Positions 50,823 to 59,981 are shown, counted from the stretch's first letter. The stretch: DNA of 64,000 nt from Curtobacterium pusillum (GCF_007673235.1 NZ_VDZH01000002.1:451652-515651); one strand, 5' to 3'. Numbers and translations: made by a program. The notes: generated by a model from the letters alone, not told the origin.

Positions 50823-53230
50823 CGCCCGTCCGCCGCGCCTGGCAGGCGGTCCGCCGGAACCCCGTGACGACGACGATCGTCCTCCTCGTGCTCGCCACGT
50901 CGGTCACCGCCGTGGTCCTCCGGATCCTGCACGGCGGCGGGCCGGTCTCGTACGGGCCGTTCCGGGTCTTCGCGGTCTCGACCGGGGTGCTGGCGCTCCT
51001 GCTGACGCTCGCCGGGGTCGTGGTCCTGGTCGGTGCCGCCGAACGCCTGATGGGATCGTGGCGGACGGCGTTCGCGTTCGTTGTGACGACGGTGGTCGGG
51101 ACCGGGGTCGGTGCGCTGAGCGCCTTCGTCGACACGGACGGCCGCGACGTCGGGCCCCTGCTGCTCGGGCGGGCGACGAGCTTCGACCCGTGGACCGCGA
51201 TCGTCGGGACCATCGTCACAGCGAGCGCGTTCGCCGGTCCGCTCTGGCGCCGCCGCATCCGGGTGAACGCGCTGGCGGTGGTCGCGGCGCTCCTGCTCTA
51301 CGCGGGACACGCCTCGGACCTCTACGCGGTCCTCGCCGCCGGCGCGGGCTGGGTCCTCGGTGAGCTCCTGCGCCGGACGCCGAAGCGGAACGGTTGGGCC
51401 CGGAGCTCCCACCGCGAGACCCGGGTGCTGCTCGGCACCGTCGTCCTCGTGTCGGCGGTCGGACCGGTCATCGCGCTCGTCTCCCGCGCCCGGGTCGGCA
51501 TCCTCGCCCCGCTCGCGGCCGTGGTCGGCGCCGGACCGGTCACACCCGTGCGGGGCTGCCGGGCGGACGGGGTCGCGGGGGAGTGCCTCCGCTCCCTCCT
51601 CGCGTACCGCGCGACCGACCCCTGGAGCCTGGTCCTCGCCGCGGCACCGCTGCTGGTCCTCGTCGTCGCGGGCCTCGGGCTGTTCCGCGGCAGCCGCTTC
51701 GCCGTGTGGCTCGTGGTCGTCGTCGACGTGGTGACGGCGCTCGCCGCGGCCGTCACGTACGGGGCGGTCCCCGGGAAGGTCGAGCGACTGCACGGGAGCG
51801 AGGACCAGTTCATCGTCGGGGTGTCGATCGCCGCGTCGATCGTCGTCCCGCTCGCGACCGCCGTCGTCCTCGTGCTGCTCCGGCGGTCCTTCACGGTGCT
51901 GCCCTCCCGCCGCCGTGTCGTGGCATTCGCGGTGACCGTGGCGGCTGCGGCGGGGACCATCGTCGCCGTCGTCCTCGTGACCGCGGCGTCGTCGCCCCAG
52001 CACGTCGAGGACCCGCTCCGCCTGGCCGTCGCGGCACTCGGACCGATCGCCCCGGTGACGTTCTGGGACCGGCTCCCGTCGCTGCACCCGATGCTCCGTG
52101 TCGTGATCGGACTCGCCGGCCCGGTGCTCTGGTTCGTCATCGCATTCGCGGCCGTCCGCCCGACCGGCGCCGTGGAACCGGACGCCGACGCGGACGGCAC
52201 GCGCCGGGACCGGGAGCGTGCCCGAGCCCTCCTCGAAGCCGGTGGCGGCGACGCGTTCGGCTGGATGACGACGTGGCACGGCAACGCCTACTGGTTCGCC
52301 GCCGACGGCCGGGCCGGCGTCGCGTTCCGCCGCAACGGCCGCGTCGCGGTCACGGTCGGCGGCCCGTTCGGCTGGCCCGACGCCCGTCAGGGGGCGATGA
52401 CCGCGTTCGCCCGGTGGTGCGACGACAACGGGTGGACGGCCGTCTTCTACGGCATCGGCACGGATGCCGCCGGCACACTCACCGCGCAGGGCTGGGGAAC
52501 GCTGCCGGTCGCGGAGGACGCCGACCTCGACCCCCGCACCTGGACGACGAGCGGCAAGAAGAAGCAGGACGTCCGGACCTCGGTGAACAAGGCGAAGCGC
52601 GAGGGCCTCACCGCGACGTGGTCGAGCTGGCAGGACCTGCCGTCGTCGACCGCGCGGCAGATCGAGGCGATCTCCGAGGAGTGGGTCGCCGAGCGCGAGC
52701 TGCCCGAGATGGGGTTCACGCTCGGCGGCGTCGACGAGATGCGGGACCCGGCCGTCCGGACCCTCGTCGCGCAGGACCCCGACGGCACGGTGCTCGCGGT
52801 CACGAGCTGGTTGCCGAGCCACCGGGAGGGGCGGGTCGTCGGCTGGACGCTCGACGTCATGCGCCGGACCGGCGCTGCGCCGAACGGGGTCATGGAGTTC
52901 CTCGTCGCCAGTGCGGCCGACCAGATGCGCGAGGACGGGGTCGAACGGCTCAGCCTGTCCGCCGCGCCGCTCGCCCAGGCCTCCGAGCGCTCACCGGCGA
53001 ACGAGGGTGTGCAGGACCTGCTGGGCCTCGTCGGCGGCGTGCTCGAGCCGGTGTACGGGTTCCGGTCGCTCCTGCGGTTCAAGCTGAAGTTCGGGCCGGA
53101 CCTGCACCCGCTGGTGCTCGCGTACCCGGACCCGGTCGCGCTGCCGGCGATCGGGATCGCGGTCGTCCGCGCCTACCTGCCCGACCTGTCGCTCCGGCAG
53201 GCGGTCGCGCTGGCGCGCGGTCGCGGCTGA
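50819..53230 (+). CDS. MprF-like phosphatidylglycerol lysyltransferase (DUF2156 domain) with membrane N terminus
   Basis: 803 residues from the GTG at 50819. The first ~450 residues contain about 12 hydrophobic segments; the helix pair YAGHASDLYAVLAAGAGWVLGE hints at a rhomboid-like bundle. The C-terminal cytoplasmic part (about 480-790) is the tRNA-dependent synthase domain (DUF2156): GNAYWFAADGRAGVAFRRNG, SGKKKQDVRTSVNKAKREG and YGFRSLLRFKLKFGP. The family transfers lysine or another amino acid from tRNA to phosphatidylglycerol, changing surface charge and peptide resistance. Amino-acid specificity is unknown. Coupled to the upstream esterase. Confidence 0.85.
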   Translation: MTPVRRAWQAVRRNPVTTTIVLLVLATSVTAVVLRILHGGGPVSYGPFRVFAVSTGVLALLLTLAGVVVLVGAAERLMGSWRTAFAFVVTTVVGTGVGALSAFVDTDGRDVGPLLLGRATSFDPWTAIVGTIVTASAFAGPLWRRRIRVNALAVVAALLLYAGHASDLYAVLAAGAGWVLGELLRRTPKRNGWARSSHRETRVLLGTVVLVSAVGPVIALVSRARVGILAPLAAVVGAGPVTPVRGCRADGVAGECLRSLLAYRATDPWSLVLAAAPLLVLVVAGLGLFRGSRFAVWLVVVVDVVTALAAAVTYGAVPGKVERLHGSEDQFIVGVSIAASIVVPLATAVVLVLLRRSFTVLPSRRRVVAFAVTVAAAAGTIVAVVLVTAASSPQHVEDPLRLAVAALGPIAPVTFWDRLPSLHPMLRVVIGLAGPVLWFVIAFAAVRPTGAVEPDADADGTRRDRERARALLEAGGGDAFGWMTTWHGNAYWFAADGRAGVAFRRNGRVAVTVGGPFGWPDARQGAMTAFARWCDDNGWTAVFYGIGTDAAGTLTAQGWGTLPVAEDADLDPRTWTTSGKKKQDVRTSVNKAKREGLTATWSSWQDLPSSTARQIEAISEEWVAERELPEMGFTLGGVDEMRDPAVRTLVAQDPDGTVLAVTSWLPSHREGRVVGWTLDVMRRTGAAPNGVMEFLVASAADQMREDGVERLSLSAAPLAQASERSPANEGVQDLLGLVGGVLEPVYGFRSLLRFKLKFGPDLHPLVLAYPDPVALPAIGIAVVRAYLPDLSLRQAVALARGRG

Positions 53231-53272
53231 GCGGACCACGCGTCCGTCCCGCGGCCCACGGGACCACACGGC

Positions 53273-53314
53273 GGACGGGAGGCACGGTGCGGGCCCGCCC
53301 CGTGCCTCCCGTCC
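53273..53314. repeat. Hairpin with GGACGGGAGGCACGG arms after the MprF-like gene
   Basis: 15-base perfect arms 53273-53287 and 53300-53314 with a 12-base loop. It is almost identical to the hairpin at 63159-63204. Probable terminator, and member of a small repeat family. Confidence 0.85.
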
Positions 53315-53405
53315 GGCGCAGCGCGCCTCCACGACGCCCCGTTACGTCCGCACGACCGGTGCGGTGTCCTCGTCATCCGTGTGGGGTATCGTTCCGGGTA
53401 CGCAA

Positions 53406-53532
53406 GCGCTCCGGGGTCGGTGTAATTCCGAACCGGTGGTGACAGTCCACGAACTGATGACGGGTGCGAACCCGGCAGAGGTTGACCCGGTGGAACTCCG
53501 GGACCGACGGTGAGAGTCCGGATGGGAGGCGC
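53406..53532 (+). promoter_or_regulatory. FMN riboswitch (RFN element)
   Basis: Matches the RFN consensus along its length: GGGGTCGGTG, AATTCCGAACCGGTGGTGAC, AGTCCACGAACTG, then GACCCGGTGGAACTCCGGG, ACCGACGGTGAGAGTCCGGA and TGGGAGG. A hairpin CCCACG/CGTGGG (53550-53564) follows as a likely part of the expression platform, before the ribE start at 53629. When FMN is high it should turn off ribE-ribB-ribH. Confidence 0.95.
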
Positions 53533-53628
53533 GCTGGCGGACGAGACGTCCCACGAACCGTGGGTGCGACCCGTCCGTCGATGCCGACGATCGTCGAACG
53601 CCCCCGGAGTCCCGTTGAGAGGACACCA

Positions 53629-54258
53629 GTGTTCACCGGCATCATCGAGGAACTCGGCACCGTCACCGCCGTCGAGCAGCACGGCGACTCCGTCGCGCTC
53701 ACCGTCCGCGGCCCGCTCGTCGTGGCGGACGCGCGGCACGGCGACTCCATCGCCACCTCGGGCGTCTGCCTGACCGTCGTCGAGCAGACCCCGGAGACCT
53801 TCACGGCCTTCGTCATGAAGCAGACGCTCGACATGAGCGCGCACGGTTCGCTCGCCGTCGGCGACCGCCTGAACCTCGAGCGTGCGGCCTCCGTGGGCGA
53901 CCGGCTCGGCGGCCACATCGTGCAGGGGCACGTCGACGGCACCGCCACGGTCCTCGAGACCGACGACGGTGACGGCTGGCGGCGCGTGCGGTTCTCGCTG
54001 GCGCCGGAGCTCAGCCCGCTCGTCGTCGACAAGGGCTCGATCGCGATCGACGGCGTCTCGCTCACGGTGAGCGCCGTCTCCGACGAGGACACCCCGGTCG
54101 ACGACGCCTGGTTCGAGGTGAGCCTCATCCCGGAGACCCTCGAGGCCACGACCCTCGGCGCCCGCGTACCGGGGGACCGGGTCAACATCGAGACCGACGT
54201 CCTGGCGCGGCACGTCCGACGGATGCTGCGGCTCGACCGGGTCGCCGAGGCGGTCTAG
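53629..54258 (+). CDS. ribE: Riboflavin synthase, alpha subunit
   Basis: 209 residues from a GTG (VFTGIIEELGTV). It dismutates two molecules of 6,7-dimethyl-8-ribityllumazine to riboflavin. Two homologous beta-barrel halves are visible: GDSIATSGVCLTVVEQ then LGGHIVQGHVDGTATV in the first pass, and KGSIAIDGVSLTVSAV with VNIETDVLARHVRRML in the second. First gene of the riboswitch-controlled operon; the next gene starts immediately at its stop. Confidence 0.97.
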   Translation: MFTGIIEELGTVTAVEQHGDSVALTVRGPLVVADARHGDSIATSGVCLTVVEQTPETFTAFVMKQTLDMSAHGSLAVGDRLNLERAASVGDRLGGHIVQGHVDGTATVLETDDGDGWRRVRFSLAPELSPLVVDKGSIAIDGVSLTVSAVSDEDTPVDDAWFEVSLIPETLEATTLGARVPGDRVNIETDVLARHVRRMLRLDRVAEAV

Positions 54259-54915
54259 GTGGACGCGCTGTCGAGCATCGAGGACGCCCTCGCCGCGATC
54301 GCGGTCGGCCGTCCCGTCATCGTCGCGGACGACGAGCACCGTGAGAACGAGGGCGACGTCATCCTGTCCGCCGAACTCGCGACCCCCGAGTGGATCGCCT
54401 GGACGGTCGCACACTCGTCCGGGTTCATCTGCGCCCCGGTGAGCGTCGAGATCGCGGACGCGCTCGACCTGCCGCCGATGGTGCAGCACAACGAGGACGT
54501 CCGCGGCACCGCCTACACGGTGACCGTCGATGCGGCCGTCGGGGTGACCACCGGGATCAGCGCGCACGACCGCGCCCGGACGCTGCGGGTCCTCGCCGAC
54601 CCGGCCTCCGTGCGCGACGACCTGCACCGTCCGGGCCACGTCGTGCCCCTGCGCGCACGGCCGGGCGGAGTCCGCGAGCGTGCGGGCCACACCGAAGCAG
54701 CGATCGACCTCGTCACCGCCGCCGGGCTGCGTCCCGCGGCGGCGATCTGCGAGATCGTCGACGAGGACGGCAGCATGATGCGCCTGCCGCGGCTCGTCGA
54801 ACTCGGGCACCGAGAAGGCGTGCCCGTCATCACCATCGCCGCACTCGTCGAGTGGCTCGACGCGGCAGACCGGGCAGCGGCGGAAGTCCTGTCCACGGAG
54901 GGAACGACACGATGA
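54259..54915 (+). CDS. ribB: 3,4-dihydroxy-2-butanone 4-phosphate synthase (monofunctional)
   Basis: 218 residues from a GTG directly after the ribE stop. It converts ribulose-5-phosphate to the four-carbon precursor of lumazine. The DHBPS signature [10 protein letters not shown] and the metal/substrate segments [32 protein letters not shown] and GHTEAAIDL are complete. The GTP cyclohydrolase II half usually fused in actinobacterial RibBA is missing, so ribA must be elsewhere. Confidence 0.95.
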   Translation: MDALSSIEDALAAIAVGRPVIVADDEHRENEGDVILSAELATPEWIAWTVAHSSGFICAPVSVEIADALDLPPMVQHNEDVRGTAYTVTVDAAVGVTTGISAHDRARTLRVLADPASVRDDLHRPGHVVPLRARPGGVRERAGHTEAAIDLVTAAGLRPAAAICEIVDEDGSMMRLPRLVELGHREGVPVITIAALVEWLDAADRAAAEVLSTEGTTR

Positions 54916-55391
54916 GCGGAGCAGGCGCGGCGGACCGCGACCAGGTCGACGGCACCGGGATCCGGGTGGCGATCGTCGCCGGGCAGTGGCACGACCAGAT
55001 CGCTGGCGGGCTCCTCGCCGGGGCGCAGCGCGAGGTCGAACGGCTCGGTGCCACGGCCGAGATCATCCCCGTCCCGGGGAGCTTCGAACTGCCCGTCGTG
55101 GCGAAGGCTGCGCTCGAGTCCGGGTTCGACGCGGCGGTCGCCCTCGGTGTGATCATCCGCGGCGGGACCCCGCACTTCGAGTACGTGTCGGACGCGGCCA
55201 CGAGCGGGCTCACCCGCGTGGCGATCGACACCGGCAAGCCCGTGGGGTTCGGCGTGCTGACCCTGGACGACGAGCAGCAGGGGATCGACCGTGCCGGGCT
55301 GCCCGGGTCGAAGGAGGACAAGGGCGCCGAGGCCGTGCACGCCGCGGTGTCGACGGCGGTGACGCTGCGGCGGCTGCGCGTGCTCGCGTAG
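54912..55391 (+). CDS. ribH: 6,7-dimethyl-8-ribityllumazine synthase
   Basis: 159 residues from the ATG at 54912 (ATGA overlap with ribB). Motifs: [55 protein letters not shown] and [11 protein letters not shown], with the catalytic His in the TPHFEY loop. It joins the ribB product to the pyrimidine to give lumazine. Last gene of the riboswitch operon. Confidence 0.97.
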   Translation: MSGAGAADRDQVDGTGIRVAIVAGQWHDQIAGGLLAGAQREVERLGATAEIIPVPGSFELPVVAKAALESGFDAAVALGVIIRGGTPHFEYVSDAATSGLTRVAIDTGKPVGFGVLTLDDEQQGIDRAGLPGSKEDKGAEAVHAAVSTAVTLRRLRVLA

Positions 55392-55508
55392 GCGGTCGCA
55401 CGCTGGTGGCGGCCTCACACGCTGGTGGCTGCGTCGTACGCTGGTGGCGGCGTCGCCGACTGATGCCTGCGTCGCACGCTGGTGGCGGCGTCGCCGGCTG
55501 AGGCGACC

Positions 55509-55738
55509 ATCGCGCCCCGTTGCGGACGTCGCGCCCCGTTCTGGTGGGGCGCCATGTTCGTTGCGGGGCGCGATCCCGGTGCGTGCGGGCCGGGACGTCC
55601 TGACAGGGGTGATCCGTGCCTCCAGGCCGGAGCGCCGCCACGGCCGGTGCCGGGCGCCGTGCGGCGGACGTCGCGCCCCGTTCCGGACATCGCGCCCCGT
55701 TCTGTCGGGGCGCGTTGTTCGTCACGGGGCGCGATCCC
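55509..55738. repeat. Repeat cluster of GGAC(A/G)TCGCGCCCCG units
   Basis: GGACGTCGCGCCCCGTT occurs near 55524 and 55666 and GGACATCGCGCCCCGTT near 55684. Complementary GGGGCGC segments sit near 55547, 55565 and 55708, so several hairpins can form. The core is the same as in the nested palindrome at 24575. Confidence 0.8.
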
Positions 55739-55770
55739 GACGCGCGCGCGGCCAGCGCACGGAACGACGA

Positions 55771-55800
55771 CGGCCCCGCACCTCGAGAGGTGCGGGGCCG
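55771..55800. terminator. Bidirectional terminator between ribH and the 56-aa gene
   Basis: 13-base perfect arms (CGGCCCCGCACCT and its complement) separated by CGAG, between convergent genes. Confidence 0.85.
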
Positions 55801-55819
55801 TTCGTGTCTGCGGTGCTGA

Positions 55820-55990
55820 CTACCGCTTGCCGAAGACGTGGATCGGCAGGAAGAACGAGAGGCACATGAGCACGAGACCGCCCATGAAGACGAATGCCTG
55901 ACCCGAGCTCACCTGGAACGCGAAACCGAACAGGTACATCGACACCAGCAGCAGCAGGATCGAGAAAACAGCGGCGATGACGCGGCCCAC
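55820..55990 (-). CDS. Small two-helix membrane protein
   Basis: 56 residues. The GTG at 55990 is preferred over the longer frame to 56026 because GGAGGT lies 7 bases upstream of it. Two hydrophobic helices (about 4-24 and 28-48, MYLFGFAFQVSSG between) and a basic end. No recognised family; a short, strongly initiated membrane peptide. Confidence 0.65.
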   Translation of the reverse strand: MGRVIAAVFSILLLLVSMYLFGFAFQVSSGQAFVFMGGLVLMCLSFFLPIHVFGKR

Positions 55991-56057
55991 AGTGGTACCT
56001 CCGGATGTCAGGCGGGTGGATCGCACCCAGTCTATCCCCAGGAGCGGGGAACGTCGT

Positions 56058-56606
56058 TCACGCGCCGGGTCGGGTGGCGATCAAGCGGTCGACGACGGCG
56101 AGGAGCGGCTCCATGTCGACGCTCGCGCGGTCGGGTCGGCCGGCGCTCGCTGCACCGAGGGACGCTGCGTGGTACAGCCCGTCGCCCATGAGCTTGATCG
56201 CCTGGGCGGTCGGCGCGTCACCGAGCGAGTCGACCAGCGTCGCCAGCCAGGCGTTCTCGGTGTCGTCGAGGGTCCGGCCGGCCTCTTCGTACCCGGCCTG
56301 CTGCAGTCGGCTGGCCGCCAGGAGGGCGAGGTCGAGCTCGCTGCCGACGAACTGGCAGTTGCGGACGAAGTAGCGCGCAGCGCCGTCCTCGGCGTCCCGC
56401 ATCCGCTCGACGTCGATGGCGGACAGGTCGGACAGGCGCTCGCACAGGCCCTCGACGAGCGCGGCCTTCGACCCGAAGTGGTACAGCAATCCGCCCTTCG
56501 AGACACCGGCGCGGGCGGCCACAGCGTCGAGGGTCGCCGGGCGTTCCCCTTCTTCGCACACGATGGCGACGAAGCTGTCGAGGACACGGTCGCGAGCACT
56601 TGCCAT
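56058..56606 (-). CDS. TetR-family transcriptional regulator
   Basis: 182 residues. HTH: GERPATLDAVAARAGVSKGGLLYHFGSKAALVEGL (quoted: TLDAVAARAGVSKGGLLYHF). The C-terminal helical domain is typical of the TetR_C_37-like type. It follows the 3' end of the sugar ABC operon by 58 bases in the same direction and may be transcribed with it or be independent. Target unknown. Confidence 0.92.
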   Translation of the reverse strand: MASARDRVLDSFVAIVCEEGERPATLDAVAARAGVSKGGLLYHFGSKAALVEGLCERLSDLSAIDVERMRDAEDGAARYFVRNCQFVGSELDLALLAASRLQQAGYEEAGRTLDDTENAWLATLVDSLGDAPTAQAIKLMGDGLYHAASLGAASAGRPDRASVDMEPLLAVVDRLIATRPGA

Positions 56607-56664
56607 GGGGTGAGTCTAGGGATTCGTGGGCGGCAGCGCGGGACACGCGCTGCCGCCCACGGCC

Positions 56665-57579
56665 TCATCCCTTCAGCGCACCGGCTGCGATGTTCGCGAT
56701 GAAGTGTCGCGAACCGATGATGAACACCCCGATCAACGGGAACACGCTGATCACCGCGCCGGCCATCACGGCACCGAGGTCGGTCGCGTTCACCGAGCTC
56801 AGCCCGGCCAGCGCCACCTGCAGCGTCTGGCCCTTCGGGTCGATGAGCACGATGAGCGGCCAGACGTAGTCGTTCCACGCCGTGATGAACGTGAAGATCC
56901 CGAGGAACGCCAGACCACCCCGGAGCATCGGGACCGCGATCGACCACCAGGTCCGGAAGAACCCGGCTCCGTCGACCCGGGCCGAGTCGATCACCTCGTT
57001 CGGGATCGACCCGGTCGCGAACTGCCGGAGGAGGAAGATCCCGAACGCGTTCGCGGCGCCGGGGATGATCAACGCCTGCAGGCCGCCGATCCACCCGAGG
57101 TGGGCCATCAGCACGAAGCTCGGCACCAGCGACAGGCTGCCGGGGACGAGGAACGTGGCGAGCATCACGGTGAACAGGGACCGCTTGAACGGGAACTCGT
57201 ACTTCGCGAAGGCGAACGCGGCGAGCGAGTCGAACAGCATCACGAGCACTGCCGTGCCACCCGCCACGATGACCGTGTTGAGCAGGGCCCGGAGCATGTC
57301 GACGTTGCTGAACACCGACGCCACGTTCGCCAGCGCGTTGCCGCCGAACCACAGCGACGGCGGGTACCCGAAGATCTCCGCGTTCGTCGACGTGGACATC
57401 ACGAGCAGCCAGTAGAACGGGAAGATCGACAGCACGACACCGACGATCAGGCACAGGTGCGTGACGGCGGTGCCCACCCATCCACGGCGGAACGCGTGAC
57501 CGCGGTCCTGGCCCGCGGCACCCGGTCGGCCGAGCGCCGCAGCGGTGTTGGTCGTCGTCGTGGTCGGTGTCGCGGTCAT
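56665..57579 (-). CDS. Carbohydrate ABC transporter permease (MalG type)
   Basis: 304 residues with six helices. The EAA coupling loop is EVIDSARVDGAGFFRTWWSIAVPML, quoted as DSARVDGAGFFRTWWSI. The N terminus is a Thr/Ala-rich cytosolic extension. It pairs with the MalF-type protein encoded upstream; its start overlaps the preceding stop (ATGA). It imports an oligosaccharide or sugar derivative as part of the LacI-controlled set. Confidence 0.95.
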   Translation of the reverse strand: MTATPTTTTTNTAAALGRPGAAGQDRGHAFRRGWVGTAVTHLCLIVGVVLSIFPFYWLLVMSTSTNAEIFGYPPSLWFGGNALANVASVFSNVDMLRALLNTVIVAGGTAVLVMLFDSLAAFAFAKYEFPFKRSLFTVMLATFLVPGSLSLVPSFVLMAHLGWIGGLQALIIPGAANAFGIFLLRQFATGSIPNEVIDSARVDGAGFFRTWWSIAVPMLRGGLAFLGIFTFITAWNDYVWPLIVLIDPKGQTLQVALAGLSSVNATDLGAVMAGAVISVFPLIGVFIIGSRHFIANIAAGALKG

Positions 57580-58610
57580 GCGTCGACCCCCTTCGGAGCG
57601 GTGCGGACGGCGCGCGGGGTCCGCAGTCGCCGCGGGGTCTTGAGGCCGTCGCGTTCACTGAGCAGTCGCCAGTTGATGATCGCGAAGACCACCGAGAAGA
57701 TGAACAGCACCCAGGCGATCGCCGAGCCGTACCCGAAGTCGAACTGGTTGAACGCCTGTTCGTACTGGTAGAGCACGATCGTCATGCCGGCCTCGTCCGG
57801 GCCACCGACCGCCTGGCCGTTGAACAGGATCTGCGGCTCCGTGAAGAGCCCCAGCCCGCCGATCGTCGACGTGATGACGGTGAACAGGATCACCGGCCGG
57901 AGGAGCGGCACCGTGATCCGCGAGAAGATCTGCCACGTGTTCGCCCCGTCGACCTTCGCCGCGTCGTAGAGCTCGGTGGAGATCGACTGCAGGCCCGCGA
58001 GGTAGATGATCGCGTTGTACCCGGTCCAGCGCCAGATCACCATCACCGAGATCGTGACCTTGATGCCCCAGTACGACGACAGCCACCCCACCGGGTCGGC
58101 CCCGAGTGCCTTCATCGCGGCGTTCACCAGGCCGAAGCCGTCGGAGAACACCGAGCCGAAGACGATCGCCATCGCGACCATGCTCGTGACGTTCGGGATG
58201 AAGAACGCCACCCGGTACAGGCCCTTGCCGCGAATGTCGCCGTGCAGCAGGAACGCGAGCACGAGCGCCAGGAACAGCATCGGCACGGTGGACATGATCC
58301 AGATCAGGAACGTGTTGGCGACGGCGTTCCAGAACCGGGGGTCGCCGAGCAGGTACTCGTACTGCGCCAGCCCGACGAACGCGGGGGAGCCGACACCGTC
58401 CCAGTCGGTGAAGGACAGCACGATCGAGAAGACGATCGGGAACAGCCCGAACACCAGGAACAGGACGTAGAACGGCGCGATCGCGACGTACTGCGGCCAG
58501 AAGCGGCGGAGACCGGACCGCCCGCCGGTCGCGGCCGTGGTGATGGACGCCGTCGGGGTGCCCACGACGGCGGGGATGCTCGTCGTCGGGGGTGCCTGCT
58601 TCGTGCTCAT
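57576..58610 (-). CDS. Carbohydrate ABC transporter permease (MalF type)
   Basis: 344 residues from MSTKQAPPTT. An N-terminal disordered stretch is followed by six helices starting YVAIAPFYVLFLVFGLFPIV. The EAA motif is ELYDAAKVDGANTWQIFSRITVPLL, quoted as YDAAKVDGANTWQIF. Starts and stops overlap both neighbours by four bases. No ATP-binding subunit is encoded in the cluster, so a shared MsiK-like ATPase is presumed. Confidence 0.95.
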   Translation of the reverse strand: MSTKQAPPTTSIPAVVGTPTASITTAATGGRSGLRRFWPQYVAIAPFYVLFLVFGLFPIVFSIVLSFTDWDGVGSPAFVGLAQYEYLLGDPRFWNAVANTFLIWIMSTVPMLFLALVLAFLLHGDIRGKGLYRVAFFIPNVTSMVAMAIVFGSVFSDGFGLVNAAMKALGADPVGWLSSYWGIKVTISVMVIWRWTGYNAIIYLAGLQSISTELYDAAKVDGANTWQIFSRITVPLLRPVILFTVITSTIGGLGLFTEPQILFNGQAVGGPDEAGMTIVLYQYEQAFNQFDFGYGSAIAWVLFIFSVVFAIINWRLLSERDGLKTPRRLRTPRAVRTAPKGVDA

Positions 58611-59914
58611 GCCTGCACCCCGCGCTTCTCGAGTACCCGGTTGGTCTGGTCGACGGCGTCCTGCCAGGCGCGGTCCGGCGACTTGCCGGACTCGACGTTC
58701 GTGATCTCGGTCGCGAACGCGCCGATGAAGCGCTCCGAGTTCGAGATGTACGTGACGGGGACGTCCATGGCGGAGGCGTTGAAGAACCCGAGCGGGTCCT
58801 GGTCGCCGAAGTAGTTGCCGGGGTTCTTCATGAGCCCGTTCGAGAACGACGCCGGTGTCGAGGGGAACAGCTGCACGTCGTTGTACGTGTGCGACTGCAC
58901 CTCGGGTGACGTGATCCACTGTGCGAACGCGGCGGCGGCAGCCGGGTCCTTCGAGGTCTTCGGGACGGCGAGGAACGAGCCGCCGCTGTTGCCCGGCCGC
59001 TCCGGCTGCCGGGCGATCCGCCACTTCCCGGCGGCGTCCGGTGCGGTGTCGTGGATGACCTGGGTCCACCAGGCCCCCTCGATCTGGCCGGCGACCCGAC
59101 CGGACACCCATCCGGCGTTCTGGTCGGTGCCGGACTGCAGGTTCCCGGTGAGCCCGGACCGGATGCACGCCACGGCGTTCTCCCACGCCCGGCGCACGGA
59201 GCTGTCGTCCTGCTCGAACACCGGCCGGTCGTCGCGGTCGAAGTACCGGGTGGGGCTGGCGAAGACGTACTGGTTGAAGAGCTGGGTGGCGGTGATCACG
59301 GTCGCGGCGCCGGCCCCCTTGCGGATCTTCGCGCCGAACGACCGGAACCCGTCCCAGGTCGCGATGGCGTCGGAGACCTCGTCCGGGTCGGTCGGCAGCC
59401 CGGCCTTCGCCAGGACGTCCTGCCGGTAGAAGAACCCCGTCGGCCCGGTGTCGACCGGCCAGAAGCACTGTCGACCGCTCGGGGTGCGGCCGAGCGCGCT
59501 CTTCCAGTCGTAGTACTCGCTCCGCTTGGCCCGGCCGCCGTGGTCGTCGAAGTCGGTGAACAGGTCCTCGTCGGGGAAGTACAGCCAGCAGTTCGAGTTC
59601 ACCATGAGCACGTCGGGGATGAACGCGTTGCCGGCGAGCGCCGTCCGGAACTTCGTGTCGTACGACGCGCCGCCGATCAGGTCGGGCCGGAGACGTTTCG
59701 GCTCGTGCCCGCTGATGCCGCCGGCGGCCTGCTGCAGGAACTTCGGGTCGAGGGACCGGTTCCAGTACCAGAGCACCAGTTCGTCGGGGTCCTTGGAGAT
59801 GGCGGTGCCGGTGGAACACCCGGCGAGGAGCGCCGTGGTGGCGAGGGCGCCGAGGGCGCCCGCACCGGCGAGGAACCCCCGCCGGCTGAGACTGGTCGAT
59901 GGTGCTGCTGTCAC
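58607..59914 (-). CDS. Carbohydrate ABC transporter substrate-binding lipoprotein
   Basis: 435 residues. The N terminus has a Tat-like twin arginine (SRRGFLAGAGALG) and a lipobox LAGC, so it is exported, perhaps folded, and lipid-anchored. SBP_bac_1-type periplasmic fold: VLWYWNRS, ISGHEPKRLRPDLIGG, VSGRVAGQIEGAWWTQV and the C-terminal helix AWQDAVDQTNRVLEKRGV. Ligand: presumably a sugar or sugar acid. First gene of the importer, facing a LacI-type operator. Confidence 0.94.
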   Translation of the reverse strand: MTAAPSTSLSRRGFLAGAGALGALATTALLAGCSTGTAISKDPDELVLWYWNRSLDPKFLQQAAGGISGHEPKRLRPDLIGGASYDTKFRTALAGNAFIPDVLMVNSNCWLYFPDEDLFTDFDDHGGRAKRSEYYDWKSALGRTPSGRQCFWPVDTGPTGFFYRQDVLAKAGLPTDPDEVSDAIATWDGFRSFGAKIRKGAGAATVITATQLFNQYVFASPTRYFDRDDRPVFEQDDSSVRRAWENAVACIRSGLTGNLQSGTDQNAGWVSGRVAGQIEGAWWTQVIHDTAPDAAGKWRIARQPERPGNSGGSFLAVPKTSKDPAAAAAFAQWITSPEVQSHTYNDVQLFPSTPASFSNGLMKNPGNYFGDQDPLGFFNASAMDVPVTYISNSERFIGAFATEITNVESGKSPDRAWQDAVDQTNRVLEKRGVQA

Positions 59915-59969
59915 GGAGTACCTGCTCTCGTCATTGAGATCGCGGTGGAGACATCCGGAGCGTTCGACC

Positions 59970-59981
59970 GTGAACGCTCAC
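59970..59981. promoter_or_regulatory. LacI-family operator 1 (GTGAACGCTCAC)
   Basis: Palindrome centred on CG, typical of LacI-type regulators, 56 bases before the substrate-binding protein start. Confidence 0.7.

Larger units (their letters stand above)
55392..55819. other. 428-base repeat-rich intergenic region
   Basis: No credible gene. It contains four near-tandem copies of CGCTGGTGGCGGC (55400-55480), four CGCGCCCCGTT units with flanking complements (55509-55738) related to the palindrome at 24575, one GCCTCCAGGC copy (55618) and a terminator at 55771. Confidence 0.85.

Noticed and set aside
55399..55490. CRISPR-like short repeats
   Set aside because: The repeated unit is only about 13 bases, spacers are irregular and short, and no cas gene is in the window.
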